A stretch of 22,264 bases of DNA from Nitrosopumilales archaeon (GTDB lineage Archaea > Thermoproteota > Nitrososphaeria > Nitrososphaerales > Nitrososphaeraceae), in NCBI GenBank assembly GCA_009665115.1, contig WJXE01000005.1, forward strand, positions 1 through 22,264. The letters run 5' to 3'. The notes beneath the pieces were generated by a model. That model saw only the letters and a program-made list of their open reading frames with translations, was not told the DNA's origin and made no database searches. Shown here piece after piece: positions 6,932-14,575 of this stretch. Position numbers and translations under genes: made by a program. The stretch's first letter is position 1. Each line of letters begins with the position of its first letter.

Positions 6932-8506
6932 GTGGTAGAACAAAACGATGATCACCACAACCATGATCATCAGGACGAGCATAGGGAATCCTCCTCCCAT
7001 TCATCTATTGTTGCAAAGAAGCGTCAGGATGCACATAATGAGAAACTCAAAGTAGCTATAACCTCGATTGTAGCTTCAGCAGGTCTTGCCATCTTTAAAA
7101 TTATTATAGGATTTTCTACCAACAGTCTTGGGATATTATCCGAAGCTTTCCATTCTGGACTTGATGTAATGGCTGCGTTAATGACATTGTACGCTATACG
7201 CATGGTAATGAGACCACCAGATTTGAAATATACATACGGATACGCCAAAGTTGAAAGCGTATCAAGTCTGTCTGAAATAATACTATTATTTGCAGTTGCT
7301 GGCTGGATATTCTATGAAGGTGTTGAAAGAATATTCTTCAAAAGCATCCAACCCGAGATTACGATATTCTCATTTATAATCATGTTTGTATCTATTGGGA
7401 TTGATTTTGGAAGATCTAGAGTACTATATAGAACTGCAAGAAAGTATGGCAGTCAAGCGCTGGAAGCGGATGCACTCCATTTCAAAACGGACATGATAAC
7501 ATCGTCCATAGTTATTGTGGGGCTGCTTTTCGTATTCTTATTTCATATTCCAAAGGCTGATGCCTATGCGGCAATTATAGTAGCAGGAATGATAATTTAC
7601 ACGTCTCTTGGTCTGGGAAGGAGGACATTAGATGTATTGTTGGATAAGGCACCTAAAGGTGCATATCAAAGGGTACTAGAAGCGGTATCTGGATTAGACG
7701 GTGTTGATAAGGCACATGATATTCGCATAAGGAAGATGGGATCGGAAACTTTTGTTGATATGCATATCGAAGTTCCACGAACAAGTACACATGATAAAGC
7801 GCATAAAGTAGCTACATCGGTTGAAGAAAAGGTAAGGGGAGTCCTTCCAGCCTCTGATGTCCTAGTACATGTAGATGCAACAGAATCCGCAAGCGAAACA
7901 ATTACTGATAGGATTAGACTAGTTGCGGCAGAAACAGAAGGCATAAAGAACGTTCATTCAATATATCTATCAAAAATAACACCAACATCTAGATCACGAG
8001 AATCGACTAAAGAAGAAGTAACTAATCCAGATTTGAATAATAATTTATCGGATCTCCGCGGGATAAAACGAGGATCGATACTTCACGTGTATCTTGATGT
8101 ACAGATGGATCGAGATCTTGATCTTAAGACCGCTCACGGCATTATAGATTCCTTTGAAATAAGATTGAAGGAGGTAGTTCCGGAGTTAAGAGACATCACT
8201 ACACACATGGAGACAGAAACCAGTGAATACGTATCAATGGGGACAGAGAAGAAACCCGCCATAGCGTACTTAGAAAGAATAAGAAATGCGGCTCTATCTA
8301 TACCTGGCGTAGTTGATTGCAAAGATATTGGGGTAGTATACGTTAATGATGAACAACACATCACCCTGTCAATAAGGATCAAATCTACACCAGAAAAGAC
8401 GATTAAGACAATAGAAGACGCGCATAGATTAGCAACGAGCGTTCAAAACCTAGTTATCAGGCAAACTGGTGCTTCTAGAGTCATTGTACATACAGAACCA
8501 GATTAA
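6932..8506 (+). CDS. cation diffusion facilitator with extended C terminus
   Basis: A CDF-family antiporter, expected to export Zn(II) or a similar divalent metal across the cytoplasmic membrane in exchange for protons. The N terminus is histidine- and acid-rich (DDHHNHDHQDEH, residues 6-17), a probable metal-sensing tail. Six membrane segments span about 41-230. The transport-site residues H74/D78 in FHSGLD (TM2) and H183/D187 in LHFKTD (TM5) make the HD-HD set typical of zinc carriers. The usual cytoplasmic dimerisation domain (about 240-310, ending DVLVHVDATE) is followed by two further similar units: about 310-425, ending ITTHMETE, and about 440-524, ending RVIVHTEPD. This gives 524 residues against about 300 for a standard CDF. 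The GTG start is set by the TATA box at 6896. Confidence 0.88.
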   Translation: MVEQNDDHHNHDHQDEHRESSSHSSIVAKKRQDAHNEKLKVAITSIVASAGLAIFKIIIGFSTNSLGILSEAFHSGLDVMAALMTLYAIRMVMRPPDLKYTYGYAKVESVSSLSEIILLFAVAGWIFYEGVERIFFKSIQPEITIFSFIIMFVSIGIDFGRSRVLYRTARKYGSQALEADALHFKTDMITSSIVIVGLLFVFLFHIPKADAYAAIIVAGMIIYTSLGLGRRTLDVLLDKAPKGAYQRVLEAVSGLDGVDKAHDIRIRKMGSETFVDMHIEVPRTSTHDKAHKVATSVEEKVRGVLPASDVLVHVDATESASETITDRIRLVAAETEGIKNVHSIYLSKITPTSRSRESTKEEVTNPDLNNNLSDLRGIKRGSILHVYLDVQMDRDLDLKTAHGIIDSFEIRLKEVVPELRDITTHMETETSEYVSMGTEKKPAIAYLERIRNAALSIPGVVDCKDIGVVYVNDEQHITLSIRIKSTPEKTIKTIEDAHRLATSVQNLVIRQTGASRVIVHTEPD

Positions 8507-8582
8507 CGTACTATATGTAATTAGTGCCATTTTGCAATAATTTCCGTTTGGATCGCTATTGCATTTTTTTAGAATAATAGTT

Positions 8583-8894
8583 TCAATGCTCCAAAATACA
8601 AGAAAGGCAATTTTGTTTTATCATAATGAAAGCCAAAATCCTTACTAGATAGTATGCAAATAGGTATTGATTTACATATATCCCAAAATATTTCTTCCAA
8701 TCCCTCAGGCCTGATGCCAATTTGTCACGGACATTGTCGGACACAGAATTCCATCCTAATCGGGACACTATATCAAATATCCGTACGAATGTTATATTTT
8801 TGCAGAAGTCACATGAATCCGAAAATTATGCTTGCCCGTTCTGGCAAAGCGTGTGCCAGCGCCCAAAAAGAACCATTCCTGGAAGGACCTTGAC
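8583..8894 (-). pseudogene. possible decayed small gene
   Basis: From a GTG at 8768 this frame gives 61 codons (RLGWNSVSDNVRDKLASGL, then RDWKKYFGIYVNQYLFAYY). The same frame continues upstream for 19 more codons (DSCDFCKNITFVRIFDIV) to a TAA at 8826-8828, and beyond that for 22 codons (MVLFGRWHTLCQNGQA) to a TAA at 8895-8897. One internal stop in about 100 codons with good protein-like composition suggests a broken gene of about 100 residues with CxxC-type cysteines. Overlapping plus-strand frames of 66-79 codons look less like protein. The family is not recognised. Confidence 0.35.
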
Positions 8895-9017
8895 TTATAA
8901 ACTGCGTGTGATAATGTATTAGTCTGGCTGGCTCAGCACAGTGAAATATAAGGAAACGTAACTTTGAATTTCCAAGAGAATCACCTATTCTCTATCCGTA
9001 GTTCTTTTTTACTACTC

Positions 9018-9851
9018 TCAGAAATTGCTAGTAAATTGGATTTCCCATAGATGTGCTTTCTCTTGTTTCGAGGCAGCGGAAATTTCTAACTCTTCAAAAT
9101 ATTTGAAACCGCAATCATCCAACACGTCTTCAAAATCATACCGTCCTACAAACGTTCGCTTTTCTTGTTCCAAGCATCTTACAAGAGCAGCCTTTATCGC
9201 TTCCGAATATCTCCGCTTTTTACTGTAAACATACCATAGGTTATGTGCACCCCGTAACCTCGACAAGCTGTGATAGATTTCGTTTGACATCTGTGTATAA
9301 TAGCGATTCATAATCTCGGTGTTAACATCCTCCCATGACGGTGTTCTCCATGAGGCAACCCGTTCAAACCCATGTCCATCAAACTCTGCTGCTAAGCTAA
9401 TACCTTGATCCAACGTCGTTACGACTACGTCTGTTTTAGCAGCAATGGCATCCCGAAAATCTATCCCGGGCTCCATCCACCCCACGAAAATAATATCAAA
9501 TTTTTTTTCGATTCCCCAGCGTGCATCAGCTATTGTGACGTAGTCAGGTTTAGGTAAATTACAGCCATAAAATATGCCAGCACTGTTTTCAATTCCTGTT
9601 GCACCAGAGATAAATTCTCGTATTTTTATTAGAAAATCTCCGTACCCGCAACCGATGTCACAATATCCAGGACTATTCGAGACAGCTTTCGCGATTGCGA
9701 ATACACGTAGTACATCTATTTTTCTATAAGTAAAATATGTCCCTCGCAACAAGGGGAAACTAAAACGTTCATGATGAGGAGAGACAGAATATCTTCTAAA
9801 CTGCCGTAATGATTCCACAGCCATTTGCAGATCTCTTGTTTTAAATGGCAT
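9018..9851 (-). CDS. SAM-dependent methyltransferase, copy B
   Basis: A 277-residue class I (Rossmann-fold) methyltransferase. The SAM-binding motif I is CDIGCGYGDFL (about 64-74), and the acidic residue after beta-2 is E88 in TGIEN. The FDIIFVGWMEPGIDFRD block (about 118-134) sits where the post-motif II/IV strands fall. A conserved N-terminal signature (RQFRRYSVSPHHERF, then FTYRKIDVLRV) and a C-terminal part with WRTPSWEDVN, LRGAHNLWYVY and FEDVLDDCGF are shared closely with the gene at 10762. The substrate cannot be told; the shared non-catalytic blocks suggest a specific family and not a general enzyme. No membrane segment is visible. The start MPFKTRDLQ matches the paralogue's MPFRTDDLQ, which fixes it. 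Confidence 0.8.
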   Translation of the reverse strand: MPFKTRDLQMAVESLRQFRRYSVSPHHERFSFPLLRGTYFTYRKIDVLRVFAIAKAVSNSPGYCDIGCGYGDFLIKIREFISGATGIENSAGIFYGCNLPKPDYVTIADARWGIEKKFDIIFVGWMEPGIDFRDAIAAKTDVVVTTLDQGISLAAEFDGHGFERVASWRTPSWEDVNTEIMNRYYTQMSNEIYHSLSRLRGAHNLWYVYSKKRRYSEAIKAALVRCLEQEKRTFVGRYDFEDVLDDCGFKYFEELEISAASKQEKAHLWEIQFTSNF

Positions 9852-10047
9852 CCGCAGAGAATTAGGACTTAGTCATGTTATTTTTTCCTTGCTTTGTATT
9901 GGATTGAAGGACTTGGACTTGGATGCATCTGGTGGATAGGGCACGTATGTGGAAGGTGAGGTTATTGTGATAGCAAATAATTATGATTATAAATAGGCCT
10001 GAGGTTCTTGCAAAGATAGTAATATGATATATTCTATTCTCAATACT

Positions 10048-10536
10048 CTACCTTGTGAAAAGTTTCACAATTTTTATGATTACGAGATTAATTAGTACAA
10101 AAGATATTGCAGATGCTGATAATGAGCTAAGCATAGATGCCTGATATGGTTGTGCTCCTAGATGAAGAAACTGATAATGAAATGAGATTTTTGTCAAAGA
10201 ATATGCTACTTCGGAAATCGAAAATGCGGTAAACAGTTTTTTTATATCTTTTTTTATTCTTCTGGAATTTTTCTTTCCTGTGAAAGGATCTACGTATCTA
10301 TATTTATTATCAATATAAAAGAGAATGACAAATAATGGAATGTAAATACTATACTCCGTTGATAGAGCTACAATAGAATTTGCAATATCACTTTTGTTAT
10401 AATGCTCAAAGTATTGCTGAGAAACAAATGCAGCAGAAAAGAAAGAGCATATTCCAGCTATAATTATATTCTTGTTAAATAGGATGAGATCTTTGTATTT
10501 GCCATAAAAATTTCCTCTCTGTTTTATGATGCCATC
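10048..10536 (-). pseudogene. membrane protein frame lacking a start codon
   Basis: This is a 162-codon frame without any stop between TGA (10537-10539) and TAG (10048-10050), far too long to be chance in AT-rich DNA. No ATG, GTG or TTG occurs in its first about 110 codons. The product has about three to four hydrophobic segments: around NIIIAGICSFFSAAFV, YSIYIPLFVILFYI, and SSLSASAISFVLINLVIIKI, separated by basic loops (PFTGKKNSRRIKKDIKK). An ATG at 10533-10535 lies one frame off, right after a purine-rich aaggaagaggaagg. A single-base indel there would make an intact gene of about 163 residues. So it is a freshly broken gene, a sequencing indel, or a non-standard start. It sits between two methyltransferase paralogues on the same strand. 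I recognise no family. Confidence 0.7.
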
Positions 10537-10761
10537 TCAGTCCTTCCTCTTCCTTGTGTTGTAAATTCGGCCTAGCGTATAACTAGATAGCCTTGTTATA
10601 GACTTACGGGTAGAAACTTATAGTATATGAGTTACTGAAAAAGTAATTATAGATAGCTTTGGGGTAAATCATACGAGCAATCTGCTTAGAATAAGGTTTA
10701 TCTGTCCGCAAGCATTGGTATACAATCTAGAGTACTAACTGAACCATAATATCATAATATG

Positions 10762-11607
10762 TTAATCAAATCTTACTTCCCATAATTGGTTGCCTTTTGA
10801 TAAAAGTGCGGCAAGCGTCTCCATATAATGGAAGCCGCACTCATCAAGTACTGATTCAAAATCAAATCTATGTTTGGCATATAGACCTTCATGTTCCTCT
10901 TTTAGCCAACACTTTAAAGCTACACGAACCTTACGCGATATTTCAGGCCGTGTGTATACATACCAGAGGTTATGGGCTGTACGCAACTTCGTAAGCTCTT
11001 CTTTCTTGCTCTTTTTCGTTCTTAATGAAGAAGTGTAGAATCTATTCATCAATTCACAATTGACATCTATCCAAGAAGGCGTTCGCCACCAAGCTATTTT
11101 TTGAAATCCGAATTCGTCGTATTCACATCCTCCGCTTATCCCGCACTGCCCGCCAGCGTCAAAGGTCGTAATAACACATTTTGTGAATTGCGATACAGTT
11201 TTACGAAAATCTACCCCAGGTTCCATCCATCCTACAAATGATACATCAAACGATCTTTTACCAAACCATTCAGCAGCGGCAGCCTCCGAATAGATGTAAT
11301 CAGGTTTAGGTCTCTGAAAGATATAAAAAATACTTGTATCCTCTTCAAGGCCTATCGCATCTGGGATAAATTGGCGAATTTTGGTTAGAAAGTCGCCGTA
11401 TCCGCAGCCGATATCAATATAATTTGGATTGGGCGATATCGAATTCGCAATTGCTATAACGCGCATTACGTCAACTTTCCGATAAGTGAAATATGAGCCA
11501 GCGAAAAAGGGGAATATGTAGCGTTCGTGATGTGCTGGAGGGTTATGGTCATTGAATTGCTTATACGCAAGATACGCCGTTTGCAAATCATCTGTTCTAA
11601 ATGGCAT
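10762..11607 (-). CDS. SAM-dependent methyltransferase, copy A
   Basis: A 281-residue paralogue of the gene at 9018, collinear over its full length. Motif I is IDIGCGYGDFL at about 64-74, with IGLEED supplying the acidic ribose-binding residue. Other shared blocks are AHHERY, FTYRKVDVMRV, FVGWMEPGVDFR, WWRTPSWIDVN, LRTAHNLWYVY and FESVLDECGF, ending LWEVRFD against LWEIQFTSNF. The sequences have diverged substantially outside these blocks, so the duplication is not recent. Differences concentrate at about 88-115 and 140-165, where substrate choice may differ. The substrate is unknown. It is probably transcribed from the AT-rich element at 11645-11654, divergent from the small gene at 11725. 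Confidence 0.8.
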   Translation of the reverse strand: MPFRTDDLQTAYLAYKQFNDHNPPAHHERYIFPFFAGSYFTYRKVDVMRVIAIANSISPNPNYIDIGCGYGDFLTKIRQFIPDAIGLEEDTSIFYIFQRPKPDYIYSEAAAAEWFGKRSFDVSFVGWMEPGVDFRKTVSQFTKCVITTFDAGGQCGISGGCEYDEFGFQKIAWWRTPSWIDVNCELMNRFYTSSLRTKKSKKEELTKLRTAHNLWYVYTRPEISRKVRVALKCWLKEEHEGLYAKHRFDFESVLDECGFHYMETLAALLSKGNQLWEVRFD

Positions 11608-11644
11608 TTCAGTCCCTGTTTTTGAAAATTTGGTGATTCCGCCA

Positions 11645-11654
11645 TATTATATTT
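11645..11654 (-). promoter_or_regulatory. TATA box of methyltransferase copy A
   Basis: Read on the minus strand this is aaatataata, 38-47 bases before the ATG at 11607. It lies in the 117-base gap between this gene and the divergent gene at 11725, so the gap carries promoters in both directions. Confidence 0.4.
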
Positions 11655-11693
11655 TCAGTATTTTAGCTCTTTATCTTGGAACTAACCCAAAAC

Positions 11694-11703
11694 GCTTATT
11701 AAC
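11694..11703 (+). promoter_or_regulatory. TATA-like element of the small gene at 11725
   Basis: gcttattaac is centred about 26 bases before the ATG, as expected for a leaderless transcript; a second AT-rich element (cttataattt) follows at about 11708. Confidence 0.35.
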
Positions 11704-11724
11704 GCCGCTTATAATTTTGGTTTT

Positions 11725-11949
11725 ATGGTTAGAACATATGAAGAATGGTGGAAGACTGTTCCTGAAGATCTGAGAAAGAAATCCCGCAAAGGTGATGAAC
11801 AAAACAAGCCGTTGCTAAATCAAGTTAACTATGTTCTGTTGCATCTCCATCTGGCCGGCAAACATGACGCTAAGCCATCTCATGCAGAGCTAAAGGATTG
11901 GCTTCACAGCGGTCAAGTAGACGTACTTAGAATGGCCCCCAAAAAGTAA
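11725..11949 (+). CDS. small basic protein of unknown function
   Basis: A 74-residue cytoplasmic protein without cysteines or membrane segments. It begins MVRTYEEWWKTVPEDLRKK, has a predicted helical core (NQVNYVLLHLHLAGKHD) and ends in a segment with HAELKDWLHSGQVDVLRM. Composition, an ATG at a leaderless distance from a TATA element and the absence of a competing frame support a real gene. The pattern is that of a small conserved thaumarchaeal protein, but I cannot give it a function. The ferredoxin gene 148 bases downstream on the same strand has its own TATA-like element, so an operon is not needed. Confidence 0.65.
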   Translation: MVRTYEEWWKTVPEDLRKKSRKGDEQNKPLLNQVNYVLLHLHLAGKHDAKPSHAELKDWLHSGQVDVLRMAPKK

Positions 11950-12060
11950 AACAACCGTTTCACCGCCCTTTCCTCTTCTTTTTAAGCACATCGCCATTCT
12001 AGTGGTTTTCATTGTCATTTGCTTTGTGAAGTATAACACTGTTTTGAACTTGGCATAGTG

Positions 12061-12068
12061 TTTAAATA
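12061..12068 (+). promoter_or_regulatory. TATA box of the ferredoxin gene
   Basis: tttaaata lies 30-37 bases before the ATG at 12098, suggesting a leader of only a few bases. Confidence 0.5.
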
Positions 12069-12097
12069 CTTTCGAACGTATGCAACTCTGAACTAAG

Positions 12098-12391
12098 ATG
12101 CCAATTGCTATAATTCCAGACGTTGATGAACAAAGATGTATTGGTTGTGCTCTATGTGTAGAAATTTGCACTGCTCTCGGCCCTGATGTTCTAAGAGTAA
12201 AGCCTGTAGAAGGATGGAAGAGAGGTAAGGCGTTCATTTTCTACCCAGAAAGGTGCATTTCAGATGGAGCATGTATAGGAGTATGTCCAACACACGCAAT
12301 CTTCTGGATGAGACCAATGGAATATACCGCCGGACAGCCAGTGCCACTGCACAAAAATGGTGTATTCGATAAAGGCTGGGAAGAGGGTTAA
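12098..12391 (+). CDS. two-cluster ferredoxin with an Asp-ligand site
   Basis: A 97-residue soluble electron carrier. The first iron-sulfur motif is complete: C14-IG-C17-AL-C20-VEI-C24. The second reads C53-IS-D56-GA-C59-IGV-C63-P. Asp replaces the second cysteine of the canonical CxxCxxCxxxCP, as in the CxxD cluster of Pyrococcus furiosus ferredoxin, where Asp ligates the fourth iron. This suggests one [4Fe-4S] cluster plus one that can interconvert between [4Fe-4S] and [3Fe-4S]. The about 28 residues between the motifs (LRVKPVEGWKRGKAFIFYPE) are longer than in small clostridial ferredoxins, and the C terminus is extended (EYTAGQPVPLHKNGVFDKG). The redox partner is not indicated by neighbours. 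Confidence 0.88.
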   Translation: MPIAIIPDVDEQRCIGCALCVEICTALGPDVLRVKPVEGWKRGKAFIFYPERCISDGACIGVCPTHAIFWMRPMEYTAGQPVPLHKNGVFDKGWEEG

Positions 12392-12450
12392 ACGACTGCA
12401 GCAAATAGAAGACAAACTACAAAACGACGACAAAAGACAAAATATTACTC

Positions 12451-12468
12451 TTCTTTTTTAAATTTTTT
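12451..12468 (+). terminator. T-rich terminator after the ferredoxin gene
   Basis: Two T tracts (tttttt within 12454-12459 and again within 12463-12468) lie 60-77 bases past the ferredoxin stop, in the gap before the convergent deacetylase gene. Archaeal termination often uses such tracts without a hairpin. Confidence 0.4.
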
Positions 12469-12482
12469 ATCTTGATACATAG

Positions 12483-13454
12483 TTATCCGTGTTGAGGCTC
12501 TGCTAGCAAAGATTTAACTACTTCTGTCCAAGCACTGGCGATATTTGCTCGATTATATCCTCCTCCACCGAGAGCGATCAGCCTACCCATGCAGTGTTTA
12601 TGCGCCAGTCTATGGATTACGTCTGTTGCATATCTGTGTGCGTTGGGAGTATATTTTAAATGGGTTAGCGGGTCGCCATTAAGTGAATCTGCACCACATT
12701 GTAATATAATCAATTCAGGTTTGGCTACATTATTAATAAAATTCTCAATTTTGTTAAAGGCTATAATGAAATCTTTATCAATTGAGTTTGGCGCCAGCGG
12801 TATATTCAGTTTAGTACCTTCGGCTTCACCAATACCTGTTTCTAGTTCTGAGCCGGTTCCAGGATATAGGAAACGACCATCTTCATGTATATCTGCCATG
12901 AAGAGTAGCGGGTCGTTTTCGAATTCATAATAAATCCCATCACCGTGATGAGCATCAATATCTATGTAGGCTATTCGCTTTAGACCATATCGTTTTCTTG
13001 CTATTAGGATTGCTACACCGATATCATTAAAGACACAAAATCCAGCTGCAGAATCCCTTCGTGCGTGATGCAGTCCCCCGATCGGATTAAAGACATGTTG
13101 TACTTCATGCTGTTTTTTCATTAACAAATTTAAACATTCTAGGGTCGTACCAACGACAAAAGAAGACGCTTCGAAAATACCTTGAAAGGCTGGGGTGTCT
13201 CCCATGTCAAGAAAGCCACTCCCAGTCTTTGAGCTTTTCTTGACAAGATCAACGTAATCCCTTTCATGGAACGTAAGTATTGATTCTTCATCAGCCGAAA
13301 CAGGATCCTTTATTACGATTTGACTAGATTTGTCCAAATTCTCATTTTGAAATTTAGACCAGAAGGCAAAGATTCTATCAGAGCGCCACGGATGCGGATT
13401 CTCAAACCCATATCTTGCTAATGCGTCTCCATAAAATACGGCGGTCCGGCACAT
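12483..13454 (-). CDS. histone deacetylase-family (AcuC-like) deacetylase
   Basis: A zinc-dependent amide hydrolase of the HDAC/AcuC/acetylpolyamine amidohydrolase superfamily, probably removing acetyl groups from lysine or a small amine. Numbered from the start chosen here (323 residues): H119/H120 in GGLHHA form the charge-relay pair, D157/H159 in DIDAHHGDG and D236 in QCGADSLNGDP are the zinc ligands, and Y280 in LGGGGYN is the transition-state tyrosine. All catalytic residues are present. The frame is open 23 codons further up to an ATG at 13523, but family N termini begin near TAVFYGDALARYG, and the TATA-like element at 13474-13484 points to ATG 13454. Real substrates in Thaumarchaeota are not settled by the sequence. 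Confidence 0.9.
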   Translation of the reverse strand: MCRTAVFYGDALARYGFENPHPWRSDRIFAFWSKFQNENLDKSSQIVIKDPVSADEESILTFHERDYVDLVKKSSKTGSGFLDMGDTPAFQGIFEASSFVVGTTLECLNLLMKKQHEVQHVFNPIGGLHHARRDSAAGFCVFNDIGVAILIARKRYGLKRIAYIDIDAHHGDGIYYEFENDPLLFMADIHEDGRFLYPGTGSELETGIGEAEGTKLNIPLAPNSIDKDFIIAFNKIENFINNVAKPELIILQCGADSLNGDPLTHLKYTPNAHRYATDVIHRLAHKHCMGRLIALGGGGYNRANIASAWTEVVKSLLAEPQHG

Positions 13455-13473
13455 GCATATTAACTGAATACCC

Positions 13474-13484
13474 CATATTATAAT
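13474..13484 (-). promoter_or_regulatory. TATA box of the deacetylase gene
   Basis: On the minus strand this is aattataatat, about 20-30 bases before ATG 13454. That is the leaderless distance, and it argues against the upstream ATG at 13523, which would place the element inside the gene. Confidence 0.45.
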
Positions 13485-13560
13485 TAGCTTGATATTTGGT
13501 CGATCATTGTACCATTTGCCCAAACTTCAGGGAGTTGAGCAACAATATCTCATACATCTG

Positions 13561-13870
13561 ATGGCAGTGACTGATGTCAATAATATACTGAAAGTCCATG
13601 TTCCAAACCTTTAGGTCCATAAATGGGCTCTGAGCGTAGTGTGCGTAGCGTATTCTGTGTTCATAATCTGGACAAATGTGTCTAAGACTTGCTAGCCCAC
13701 ATGAAAATAGATGAGGTACCTGAAAATAATCTCATGGACATTAATCTATACACTAAAAAAATTGAGCATTTAAGAAAAATATTATAGAACCCATTCGATC
13801 TTTTAATTTGGAACCAGTACAGTTGAACGAAATTATCCGAGTATGCGAAGGACAAATGAATTATGACTAG
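13561..13870 (+). pseudogene. decayed small gene running into the AK6 start
   Basis: Three protein-like segments follow one another in different frames. ATG 13561 gives MAVTDVNNILKVHVPNL, then TAG at 13612. ATG 13623 gives 20 codons (SVFCVHNLDKCV), TAA at 13683, then LLAHMKIDEVPENNLMDI and INLYTKKIEHLRKIL to TAG at 13785. From about 13780 a shifted frame continues EPIRSFNLEPVQLNEIIR and VCEGQMNYD to TAG 13868-13870, overlapping the AK6 start by 8 bases. Joined, this would be a protein of about 100 residues with at least two stops and two frameshifts. The end overlapping the next start is what a coupled upstream gene would leave. The family is not recognised; chance is possible for individual pieces but less so for the series. 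Confidence 0.4.
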
Positions 13871-14444
13871 AGTAGTCATTACAGGAAATCCTGGAGTTGG
13901 AAAGCACACGTGTGCAAAATTCGTATCCGAAAAGTTAGGGAAGGCAAAATTAATCGACATTAACAGGGTCATACTGAGTAACAACGCGATAACCTTACCT
14001 ACTAGCGCGGTGAAGGGAATTGGAGAAATAGACGTTAAAAAAACAGAGAAGCTTATACTAGAAGAAATAAAAAAAACAAAAGATGTCGTAATAGTAGGAC
14101 ATCTCGCACCGTATGTGTTAAGGACAACTGGAATTGACCTTGTTGCAGTTTTGAGGCGCTCACCCTACCTGCTAGCAAAGATTTTTCGGCAGAGAAAATA
14201 TACACCTATGAAGATGAGAGAGAATATTGCCGCCGAGATCCTTGGCATCACTCTTTACGACTCGGTGGAAACATTTGGAAAAGAAAGGGTTGCCGAATTG
14301 GATACGACGGGAAAAACTCCACAAGATATTGCCAAGGATATCGTTTCAAAATTACAGAAGAAGTCTAGAAAACAAATAGGGATCATTGATTGGCTTTCTC
14401 TAGTATATGAAAAGGGAGATGCTCAAAAGTTCCTCGAGTACTAG
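13863..14444 (+). CDS. AK6/Fap7-type adenylate kinase
   Basis: A P-loop nucleoside monophosphate kinase of the AK6 (hCINAP/Fap7) family, which in eukaryotes and archaea assists late maturation of the small ribosomal subunit besides its AMP kinase or ATPase activity. The Walker A motif GNPGVGKHT is at residues 8-16. The expected VVIVGHLAPYV (about 75-85, a Walker B-like DGHLAH region) and LVAVLRRSPYLLAKIFRQR (about 94-112, NMP-kinase lid start) are in place, followed by AEILG and an ELDTTGKTPQDIA segment typical of the family. The 193 residues fit. The C-terminal IGIIDWLSLVYEKGDAQKF extension resembles that of archaeal homologues. It lies in front of the Sm-like and arcTGT genes, so an RNA-related role is coherent. 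Confidence 0.85.
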   Translation: MTRVVITGNPGVGKHTCAKFVSEKLGKAKLIDINRVILSNNAITLPTSAVKGIGEIDVKKTEKLILEEIKKTKDVVIVGHLAPYVLRTTGIDLVAVLRRSPYLLAKIFRQRKYTPMKMRENIAAEILGITLYDSVETFGKERVAELDTTGKTPQDIAKDIVSKLQKKSRKQIGIIDWLSLVYEKGDAQKFLEY

Positions 14445-14540
14445 GTAATTTAGACTGAGATAGATTGGTCAAATTGACTCGAACCTATCTTACTTGCCTA
14501 TGGAAATTTTTATTAAAGGACAACAACAACAAAAATTCAT

Positions 14541-14549
14541 GTATATATT
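14541..14549 (+). promoter_or_regulatory. TATA box of the Sm-like gene
   Basis: gtatatatt lies 27-35 bases before ATG 14576. It gives the Sm-like/arcTGT pair its own promoter, separate from AK6. Confidence 0.55.
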
Positions 14550-14575
14550 ACCCCAGCGCTCCACCATGAAATATT

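Noticed and set aside
8654..8922. Two overlapping plus-strand frames of 79 and 66 codons
   Set aside because: Composition is poor and the antisense frame in the same region is more protein-like.
12065..12080. tttcgaacgtatg as a tRNA T-arm
   Set aside because: No acceptor, D or anticodon stems can be built around it, and it lies in the ferredoxin promoter.
13455..13523. Upstream ATG extending the deacetylase by 23 residues
   Set aside because: The extension is not family-like, and a TATA box within it places transcription at the internal ATG 13454.
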